DNA from: Stenotrophomonas maltophilia
Lineage (GTDB): Bacteria; Pseudomonadota; Gammaproteobacteria; Xanthomonadales; Xanthomonadaceae
Assembly (NCBI RefSeq): GCF_002799245.1
Contig: NZ_NEQV01000010.1
Span: forward strand, 1-64,000
DNA: 64,000 nucleotides
Direction: 5' to 3'
Part shown: positions 58,536 to 64,000 of the stretch, in pieces
Layout: each line of letters begins with the position of its first letter
Numbering within the stretch: position 1 is the stretch's first letter
Program-made: the position numbers and the translations under genes
The notes under the pieces: generated by a model
What the model was told of the DNA's origin: nothing
Databases searched by the model: none
Seen by the model: the letters and a program-made list of their open reading frames with translations, nothing else

Positions 58536-59527
58536 TGTCGCAGCATCTTCCGCTGGCCCGCCAGCGGCGCGTGCTCGGCCGCACCGGCCTGGCCGTTTCA
58601 CCGATCGGACTGGGCTGCTCCGGCTTCTGGGGCCATCGCCGCTTCCCGGAGCATGAGTCGGCTGCGGTGGTCGAACATGCGCTCGCCCATGGAGTGAACC
58701 TGCTCGATACCGGCCACAACTATTCCGGCTTCCATGCCGAGCCGCGCCTGGGCCGCATCCTGCGCCCGTTGCTGAAGCGCTACCCGCGCGATTCACTGGT
58801 GATCTCCAGCAAAGGCGGCACGCTGACCGGGCAGGCTGGCATCAGCGGCACCGAGCAACGCAATTTCTCGCCCGAGGCCATCACCGCCAGCTGCGAGGCC
58901 TCGTTGCGCAACCTCGGCCTGGACCACCTTGACATCTACCAGCTGCATGGCGCCAGCGAACACGACATCAACGACGACCTGCTGGCCGCGCTGCAGCGCC
59001 TGCGCGAGCGTGGGTTGATCCGGCACACCGGCATCAACACCCATTCGGCCTCCACCCTGCGCTGGATGATCGCCCATCCCGACGCCTTCGATGTGGTGCT
59101 GCTGGACTACAACGCCCTGCAGCAGGACCGCGAGCCGCTGATCGACCAGCTGCACGCAGCGGGCATTGGCGTGCTGGCCGGCACCGTGCTGGCACAGGGC
59201 CACCTGCTGCCCGCGCGTCCGCGCCTGCCACGGCTGGCCGATGGTTGGTACCTGGCACGCGCGTGGCTGAAGCCCAGCAGCCGCCAGCTGATGCACAGTG
59301 CCCGCCGGATGCGGCGCGCGGTGGCCGCGATCCACAGCCAGCGCCCGGCCCAGACCGCCTTCGCCTATACGCTGGGCCATCCCGGCGTGGCCAGCGGAAT
59401 TCTCGGCACCACCCGCACCCGCAGCCTGGACGAGGTGCTGGCGACGCAGCTGGAAGCGCTGACCCCGGCCGAACGGCAACGGCTGGTCGATGCCTTCGGT
59501 GACGGCCGTGGCTCACCCAGTCATTGA
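58535..59527 (+). CDS. Aldo/keto reductase
   Basis: A 330-residue AKR. GRTGLAVSPIGLGCSGFWGH opens the barrel; the catalytic Asp is in NLLDTGHNYSGFH and the catalytic Lys in VISSKGG. The usual catalytic His is replaced by a Leu-His-Gly step (YQLHGAS). NADPH-dependent reduction of a carbonyl compound is likely; the substrate is unknown. It starts by a TGATG overlap with the DUF2461 gene. Confidence 0.87.
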   Translation: MSQHLPLARQRRVLGRTGLAVSPIGLGCSGFWGHRRFPEHESAAVVEHALAHGVNLLDTGHNYSGFHAEPRLGRILRPLLKRYPRDSLVISSKGGTLTGQAGISGTEQRNFSPEAITASCEASLRNLGLDHLDIYQLHGASEHDINDDLLAALQRLRERGLIRHTGINTHSASTLRWMIAHPDAFDVVLLDYNALQQDREPLIDQLHAAGIGVLAGTVLAQGHLLPARPRLPRLADGWYLARAWLKPSSRQLMHSARRMRRAVAAIHSQRPAQTAFAYTLGHPGVASGILGTTRTRSLDEVLATQLEALTPAERQRLVDAFGDGRGSPSH

Positions 59528-59569
59528 GTCTTCACCCGGCGCTGCCGCCAATGCGGCAGTCTGGGCGGC

Positions 59570-60121
59570 ATGAAGAAAGCGACCGCACTCGTTGTGCTGC
59601 TGGTCCTGGCCGTGGCGGCCTGGTGGTTCGGCGGCCCGTACATGACCGTCAATGGCCTGTCCAAGGCCATCGAACAGCGCGACACCGCCCGCCTGGAGCG
59701 TTACGTCGATTTCCCGCGCGTGCGCAGCAGCCTGCGCGCGCAGCTCAATGATTACCTGGTACGCCAGACTGGCCCGGATGTGGCTGCCAGCCCGTTCGGT
59801 GCCCTGCTGTATGGCCTCGGCGACCAGCTCGGCGGTGCCGCGGTGGAGACCATGGTGACCCCGACCGGAATCGGCGCGGTGCTGCAGGGCCATGTGTTGT
59901 GGAAGCGTGGCCGCAATGAACTGCAGGGCGGCGATGCCTTCGGCGCGACCGAACCGGCGCGGCCCCTGAAGCATGCCGAGCACCATTTCGAGGCGTTCGA
60001 CCGCTTCGTGATCGATGTCGATCGCGGCCCCGGCCAGCCGCCATTGAAGGTGGTGCTGGAACCGCAGGGCCTGCGCTGGAAGGTGGTGGACCTGCAGCTG
60101 GGGATGTCCGGCAGCCCGTAG
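59570..60121 (+). CDS. DUF2939 protein with N-terminal membrane anchor
   Basis: A 183-residue protein starting MKKATALVVLLVLAVAAWWF, a signal or single membrane anchor. The mature start GPYMTVNGLSKAIEQRDTARLERYVDFPRVRSSLRAQL is the DUF2939 signature. The function is unknown; likely periplasmic. Confidence 0.85.
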   Translation: MKKATALVVLLVLAVAAWWFGGPYMTVNGLSKAIEQRDTARLERYVDFPRVRSSLRAQLNDYLVRQTGPDVAASPFGALLYGLGDQLGGAAVETMVTPTGIGAVLQGHVLWKRGRNELQGGDAFGATEPARPLKHAEHHFEAFDRFVIDVDRGPGQPPLKVVLEPQGLRWKVVDLQLGMSGSP

Positions 60122-60131
60122 CCACGCTCCG

Positions 60132-60154
60132 GTAGTCGCCCACCTTGGTGGGCG
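60132..60154 (+). repeat. REP element, left of a pair
   Basis: GTAGTCGCCCACC, centre, GGTGGGCG: a GTAG-headed palindrome lying directly after the DUF2939 gene. It faces an inverted REP at 60169-60191 and both may terminate the convergent genes. Confidence 0.75.
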
Positions 60155-60168
60155 CGGTTTCACCGCGA

Positions 60169-60191
60169 TGCCAACCAAGGTTGGCAGCTAC
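60169..60191 (-). repeat. REP element, right of a pair
   Basis: On the minus strand, GTAGCTGCCAACC, centre, GGTTGGCA. It ends 6 bp before the stop codon of the 5'-nucleotidase gene on the minus strand. Confidence 0.75.
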
Positions 60192-60197
60192 CAGGCC

Positions 60198-61142
60198 CTA
60201 CCCCTCGTTGGCGACGCCGTGCGGTACGTGGCCGGCCGCCACATGCTCGCGGGCGCTGTCGATGTTGTGCTGTGAATCATCGAAGAAGATGTCGGCGCCG
60301 AACGCCCGCAGGAACGGTCCCTTGTGGCGGCCACCGAGGAACAGCGCTTCGTCCAGGCGCACGCCCCACTCACGCAGGGTGCGGATCACCCGCTCATGCG
60401 CCGGCGCCGACCGCGCGGTGACCAGCGCGGTGCGGATCGGCGCGCTCTCGCCGGCCGGGAACACTTCCTGCAGCGTGTGCAGGGCCGACAGGAAGCCGCG
60501 GAACGGGCCGCCGCTGAGCGGCTCGCGGGCGCGCTCGCGTTCATGGCGGCCAAAGGCTTCCACGCCCTGCTCGCGCGAAATGCGTTCACTCTCGTCGCCG
60601 AAGATCACCGCGTCCCCGTCGAAGGCAATGCGCAGCTGGCCGGCCGGGCGACCGGTATCGATCTGGTCGGCCGCTGCCGCGGCGGTCTCGCCCGGCGGCT
60701 TGGGCAGGATGGTCGCCGCCGCAATGCCATGGCGCAGCGCGCTGCGCACCGATTCCGGGTTGGCCGACAGGAACAGGTCGGTGCCGAACGGCTTCACGTA
60801 CGGCCAGGTCGGTTCGCCGGCGGTGAACGTCGCGCGGATGATGCCCAGGCCGTAGTGCTGGATCGAATTGAAGATGCGCAGGCCGGTATCGGCCGAATTG
60901 CGCGACAGCAGGATCACCTCGACCCGCGGGTTCTCCGGGCTGGCGCCCTGGTTCAGCGCCAACAGCTTGCGCACCACGGGAAAGGCCACGCCGGGCCCGA
61001 GGATGTCGTCCTCATGCTGGCGCTGGAATTCGGCATAGGCCGCCACGCCATCGCTCTCGAACAGCGCGTGGCTTTCTTCGAGATCGAACAGCGCGCGCGA
61101 GGTCACCGCGACGGTCAGCAAACGGGGGGAGTTGTCGCCCAT
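60198..61142 (-). CDS. Cytosolic 5'-nucleotidase family protein
   Basis: A 314-residue protein starting MGDNSPRLLTVAVTSRALFDLEESHALFESDGV. Segments VEVILLSRNSADTGLRIFNSIQHYGLGI, RIAFDGDAVIFGDESERI and LFLGGRHKGPFLRAFGADIFFDDSQHN match the 5'-nucleotidase family PF06189 with HAD-like acidic motifs. It probably dephosphorylates nucleoside monophosphates. The upstream frame start at 61193 overlaps the nadK stop codon region and is rejected. Confidence 0.86.
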   Translation of the reverse strand: MGDNSPRLLTVAVTSRALFDLEESHALFESDGVAAYAEFQRQHEDDILGPGVAFPVVRKLLALNQGASPENPRVEVILLSRNSADTGLRIFNSIQHYGLGIIRATFTAGEPTWPYVKPFGTDLFLSANPESVRSALRHGIAAATILPKPPGETAAAAADQIDTGRPAGQLRIAFDGDAVIFGDESERISREQGVEAFGRHERERAREPLSGGPFRGFLSALHTLQEVFPAGESAPIRTALVTARSAPAHERVIRTLREWGVRLDEALFLGGRHKGPFLRAFGADIFFDDSQHNIDSAREHVAAGHVPHGVANEG

Positions 61143-61189
61143 CGGTGGGGGTCCTTCAAGCGGTCGGCGGGGCCGGCCGCCCATTGTCC

Positions 61190-61963
61190 TCAAAAAACGA
61201 ACTGTTCGCTCAGGATCCGGTCTTCCAGGTTGTGCTCCGGGTCGAACAGCAGGGTCACGCGGCGGTCCTTCGACTCGCGGATGGTCACCTCGACCACATC
61301 GCGGGTTTCGTGCGAATCAGCGGTGACGCTGACCGGGCGCTTGTACGGATCAAGCACGCGGAAGCGCACTTCGGTGTCGGCCTTGAGGATCGCGCCGCGC
61401 CAGCGACGCGGCCGATAAGGTGCCAATGGCGTCAGCGCGATGGTATGCGAGCCCAGCGGCAGCACCGGGCCGTGCGCGGAATAGTTGTAGGCGGTGCTGC
61501 CGGCCGGGGTGGCCACCAGCACGCCGTCACCGATCAGCTCGGCCACGCGCTCCTGGCCGTTGAGGTCGATGCCGATATGCGCCGCCTGCCGGGTCTGCCG
61601 CAGCAACGAGACATCGTTGTAGGCCAGTGACCCGGTACTGGTGCCGGACTCGGTCAGCGCCACCATTTCCAGCGGGCGCAGGTTGGCCGGTTCGGCGCGC
61701 GCGATGCGGGCCTGCACGTCATCGTCGCCACGGTACTGGTTCATCAGGAAGCCGACCGTGCCCAGCTTCATGCCGAACACCGGCTTGCCCAGGTGCCCAT
61801 GCCGATGCAGGGTCTGCAGCATGAAGCCGTCGCCCCCCAGCGGGCACAGCACGTCGGCCTGCTCCGGCGCGTGATCGCCATAACGCGAAACCATCGCCGC
61901 GCGGGCCATCTGCGCGGGTTCGGTGGTGCTGGCCAGGAAAGCGATGCGGGGGGTGTCGCTCAT
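61190..61963 (-). CDS. nadK: NAD kinase
   Basis: A 257-residue NAD kinase starting [18 protein letters not shown]. The GGDG motif is in [10 protein letters not shown], and the NAD-binding [21 protein letters not shown] is conserved. It phosphorylates NAD to NADP. The start at 61963 is used because the frame upstream enters a REP. It precedes the 5'-nucleotidase at 47 bp. Confidence 0.94.
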   Translation of the reverse strand: MSDTPRIAFLASTTEPAQMARAAMVSRYGDHAPEQADVLCPLGGDGFMLQTLHRHGHLGKPVFGMKLGTVGFLMNQYRGDDDVQARIARAEPANLRPLEMVALTESGTSTGSLAYNDVSLLRQTRQAAHIGIDLNGQERVAELIGDGVLVATPAGSTAYNYSAHGPVLPLGSHTIALTPLAPYRPRRWRGAILKADTEVRFRVLDPYKRPVSVTADSHETRDVVEVTIRESKDRRVTLLFDPEHNLEDRILSEQFVF

Positions 61964-62001
61964 CGGTGGATCCGGGTGGGTGTGCCAGCAAGAGCATACC
62001 C

Positions 62002-62029
62002 GGTAGTGCCGGCCGCTGGCCGTCAGCTG
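62002..62029 (+). repeat. REP element, left of a pair
   Basis: gGTAGTGCCGGCCGCTGGCCGTCAGCT: a GTAG-headed palindrome of the gccggcc family. It faces the inverted copy at 62051-62077. Confidence 0.75.
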
Positions 62030-62050
62030 CACCCGGTTGCGGTTCATGCG

Positions 62051-62077
62051 GTTGCCGGCCAGCGGCCGGCACTACCA
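62051..62077 (-). repeat. REP element within duplication copy 1
   Basis: On the minus strand, GTAGTGCCGGCCGCTGGCCGGCAAC. It is duplicated together with its flanks as 62287-62313. Confidence 0.8.
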
Positions 62078-62087
62078 GGCAATGCAG

Positions 62088-62113
62088 AACGGCCCCGCTT
62101 TCGCGGGGCCGTT
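62088..62113. terminator. Hairpin in duplication copy 1
   Basis: An 11-bp perfect stem (aacggccccgc / gcggggccgtt) with a 4-base loop; its duplicate is at 62324-62349. There is no good T-run. Confidence 0.6.
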
Positions 62114-62200
62114 CCTCCAACTGCTGCAGATCAGGAGCCCCCCCTGAGTCAGGGGGGCGCGCCAACGGCGCGGGGGTCTGGGAGCACGGTTGGCATGGGG

Positions 62201-62227
62201 CCCACGGTTTGCAGAGCAAACCGTGGG
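62201..62227. terminator. Hairpin in duplication copy 1
   Basis: A perfect 12-bp stem (cccacggtttgc / gcaaaccgtggg) with a 3-base loop. Its duplicate at 62436-62462 is the first hairpin after gdhB. Confidence 0.65.
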
Positions 62228-62286
62228 GCGTCAGCGCGAATGCGCTTACGCACCATGCGCGGCCAGAGCCGGTTGCGGTTCATGCG

Positions 62287-62313
62287 GTTGCCGGCCAGCG
62301 GCCGGCACTACCA
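62287..62313 (-). repeat. REP element within duplication copy 2
   Basis: It is identical to the REP at 62051-62077, carried along by the duplication. Confidence 0.85.
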
Positions 62314-62323
62314 GGCAATGCAG

Positions 62324-62349
62324 AACGGCCCCGCTTTCGCGGGGCCGTT
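62324..62349. terminator. Hairpin in duplication copy 2
   Basis: A duplicate of the 11-bp hairpin at 62088-62113. Confidence 0.6.
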
Positions 62350-62435
62350 CCTCCAACTGCTGCAGATCAGGAGCCCCCCTGAGTCAGGGGGGCGCGCCAA
62401 CGGCGCGGGGGTCTGGGAGCACGGTTGGCATGGGG

Positions 62436-62462
62436 CCCACGGTTTGCAGAGCAAACCGTGGG
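62436..62462 (-). terminator. Terminator hairpin of gdhB
   Basis: A 12-bp perfect stem with a 3-base loop, 18 bp beyond the gdhB stop codon. It is the proximal of the two copies of this hairpin. Confidence 0.7.
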
Positions 62463-62480
62463 GCGTGAGCGCGAATGCGC

Positions 62481-64000
62481 TTACGCACCATGCGCGGCCA
62501 GCTGGCCCAGGCGCTGGACCGCGACCGAGACGGTCGGGTAGTCCAGGGTCTTCTGCTCGGCCAGTTCGGCCAGCATTGCCAGGGTGAAGCGCAGGCTGTT
62601 GTCATCACGGCCCATCCAGGCCGCCACCTTGGCTTCAGCACTGCCACCCTTGGTGCCCAGCACCTGGCCGGCCAGGTTGCGGTGGTTGGCAGCCAGCTCA
62701 TCACGCAGCACGCCACGTGCCACGGCGTGCCAGCGGCCATTGACCTCCAGCGCATCGACCTGCTCGAACAGCCACGGCAGCTGCAGGGCATCGCCCAGGC
62801 GGAAGTGGACCTTGGACACGTCGACCGGCTTCAGCTTGCGGGTACGGGCCAGTTCGATGATGTCGAACGCCGGCTCCAGGAAGTGCAGCTCGGCCAGCTG
62901 CTGCGCCAGTGCGGACGGCAGGCCCTTTTCCTTCCACTCGGCCACCAGGGCTTCGTAGGTCGGACGCTGCGAATCCGGCAGCACACCCGAAGCAACGCGG
63001 ATGTCGTTGAACGGGCCCTGGTAGCGGTTGACCGCTTCAGTGATGCCCGGCATCGCGCCCGGGCGCGACAGCAGCCAGCGCACGAACGAACGCTGCAGCT
63101 TCCAGATCACTTCCAGTGCATCGATCTGCACCGACTCCGGCACCTTGCCGTCGAGGGCATCGATCTGCGCCCACAGCGCGCGTGCATCCAGCGTTTCGCG
63201 GCTGATGGTGTAGGCCTTGGCGACCTCGGCGATGGAGCGGCCGGTGTCTTCCTGCATGCGCATCAGGAAGGTGGCGCCCATGCGGTTGATGGTCTGGTTG
63301 GTCACGGCCGTGGCGATGATTTCGCGCTTCAGGCGGTGACGCTCCATCGCGTCGGCGTACTTCTTCTGCAGCGGGGTCGGGAAGTAGCGCTGCAGTTCCT
63401 TGGACAGGTACGGATCTTCCGGGATGTCCGAGTCCAGCAGCTGGGCGAACGCCACCAGCTTGGAGTAGGACAGCAGCACCGACAGTTCCGGACGGGTCAG
63501 GCCCTGGCCGCGTGCCTTGCGCTGGGACAGCTCGGCGTCGGACGGCAGGAACTCGATCTGGCGATCAAGCAGGCCCTGCTGTTCCAGGGTACGGATGAAG
63601 TGCTGCTTGGAACCCAGGCGCTTGACCGCCATCCGCTCCATCAGGCTCAGCGCCTGGTTCTGGCGGTAGTTGTCGTTGAGCACCAGCTCGGCGACTTCAT
63701 CGGTCATCGAGGCCAGCAGCTTGTTGCGCTGCTCGACGGTCAGCTTCTTGGCCCGCACCACATCATTGAGCAGGATCTTGATGTTGACTTCATGGTCGGA
63801 GGTGTCGACACCGGCCGAGTTGTCGATGAAGTCGGTGTTGAGCAGCACACCGGCCTGGGCAGCTTCGATGCGGCCCAGCTGGGTCATGCCCAGGTTGCCG
63901 CCCTCGCCCACCACCTTGCAGCGCAGCTCGCCACCGTTCACGCGCAGGGCGTTGTTGGCGCGGTCGCCGACATCGCTGTGCTGCTCGCTGGCGGCCTTGA
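62481..64000 (-). CDS. Large NAD-specific glutamate dehydrogenase, C-terminal part
   Basis: About 506 C-terminal residues of the large NAD-GDH (family length about 1,600 residues); the 5' part lies beyond the window. Segments KAASEQHSDVGDRANNALR, CKVVGEGGNLGMTQLGRIE, NTDFIDNSAGVDTSDHEVNIKILLND and MERMAVKRLGSKQHFIRTLEQQGLLDRQIEFLPSD are typical. It deaminates glutamate to 2-oxoglutarate, producing NADH. The frame is open to the window end (no start). Its final codons and stop are duplicated downstream. Confidence 0.93.
   Translation of the reverse strand, partial: KAASEQHSDVGDRANNALRVNGGELRCKVVGEGGNLGMTQLGRIEAAQAGVLLNTDFIDNSAGVDTSDHEVNIKILLNDVVRAKKLTVEQRNKLLASMTDEVAELVLNDNYRQNQALSLMERMAVKRLGSKQHFIRTLEQQGLLDRQIEFLPSDAELSQRKARGQGLTRPELSVLLSYSKLVAFAQLLDSDIPEDPYLSKELQRYFPTPLQKKYADAMERHRLKREIIATAVTNQTINRMGATFLMRMQEDTGRSIAEVAKAYTISRETLDARALWAQIDALDGKVPESVQIDALEVIWKLQRSFVRWLLSRPGAMPGITEAVNRYQGPFNDIRVASGVLPDSQRPTYEALVAEWKEKGLPSALAQQLAELHFLEPAFDIIELARTRKLKPVDVSKVHFRLGDALQLPWLFEQVDALEVNGRWHAVARGVLRDELAANHRNLAGQVLGTKGGSAEAKVAAWMGRDDNSLRFTLAMLAELAEQKTLDYPTVSVAVQRLGQLAAHGA

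Larger units (their letters stand above)
62033..62266. repeat. Tandem duplication, copy 1 (distal)
   Basis: About 234 bp matching copy 2 (62269-62501) at all but two positions: one C more in a C-run near 62136 and one C/G change at 62231. It contains a REP, the hairpins at 62088-62113 and 62201-62227, a third palindrome around cccccctga-g-tcagggggg, and at 62246-62266 a dead copy of the last gdhB codons including the stop. Confidence 0.93.
61964..62480. other. 517-bp intergenic region with tandem duplication and REPs
   Basis: It contains no gene. Its content is a REP pair (62002-62029 and 62051-62077), a tandem direct repeat of about 234 bp, and several hairpins, all listed separately. Plus-strand reading frames such as 61793-62587 cross the duplication and are spurious. 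Confidence 0.75.
62269..62501. repeat. Tandem duplication, copy 2 (proximal to gdhB)
   Basis: The copy next to the functional gene. It comprises the last seven codons and stop of gdhB (62481-62501) plus the downstream hairpins and REP. The divergence from copy 1 is about 1%, so the event is recent or the copies are being homogenised. Confidence 0.93.

Noticed and set aside
61793-62587. Plus-strand frames across the tandem duplication
   Set aside because: They are created by the repeats and REPs; no start signal or domain, and they run antisense to nadK and gdhB.

Overview
The window is GC-rich chromosomal DNA of a gammaproteobacterium in the Xanthomonadaceae, most likely Stenotrophomonas (S. 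maltophilia complex). Four things point there: many small GTAG-headed palindromes of the SMAG/REP type in intergenic spaces, a GyrA with Gln at position 83, the smc-zipA-ligA gene order, and effector/immunity genes of the Xanthomonadales bacteria-killing type IV secretion system (X-T4SS). No rRNA, tRNA, insertion sequence, prophage or CRISPR array was recognised.

Layout. 1-19.3 kb is accessory and metabolic: serine hydrolase, FAD monooxygenase, TonB-dependent receptor, unknown membrane proteins, a TetR/thioesterase divergent pair, a Tat-exported agmatine-deiminase-like enzyme with a divergent LysR gene, a GDSL esterase, a zinc-protease-like protein, small exported proteins and a large S9 peptidase. 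19.7-30 kb contains two T4SS toxin loci. The first is an intact pair: an exported candidate immunity protein and a HEIQH metallopeptidase-like effector with a C-terminal XVIPCD-like domain. The second is a GH19 lysozyme-like/peptidoglycan-binding/XVIPCD effector broken by a frameshift, next to an intact exported protein that joins an LprI-type lysozyme-inhibitor domain to a calcium-loop domain resembling X. citri XAC2610. Between them lie a HipA-like kinase/DUF3037 pair, a second serine hydrolase and a LysR/quinone-reductase divergent pair. 30-49.5 kb is mostly core: PQQ glucose dehydrogenase, gyrA, mtnA, epmA, ligA, zipA, smc, the rpsF-rpsR-rplI operon and an A-type Fe-S carrier. A Tat-exported HisC-like aminotransferase sits on the opposite strand between ligA and zipA, with REP clusters on both sides. 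49.6-60.1 kb is a long plus-strand run: asnS, small proteins, a PaiB-like protein, carbonic anhydrase, three kynurenine-pathway enzymes (haaO, kynU, kmo), sbcB, DUF2461, an aldo/keto reductase and a DUF2939 protein. 60.2-64 kb is on the minus strand: a 5'-nucleotidase, NAD kinase and the C-terminal third of the large NAD-glutamate dehydrogenase, followed by a tandem duplication of about 234 bp.

How the genes work together. haaO, kynU and kmo convert kynurenine to quinolinate and so feed NAD synthesis; NAD kinase and NAD-GDH lie a few kb away. smc, zipA, ligA and gyrA serve chromosome organisation, division and DNA topology. The two toxin/immunity loci imply interbacterial competition through a T4SS encoded elsewhere in the genome.

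Limits. Family calls come from reading motifs by eye, without database searches. Where several start codons are possible, the choice and its reason are stated.
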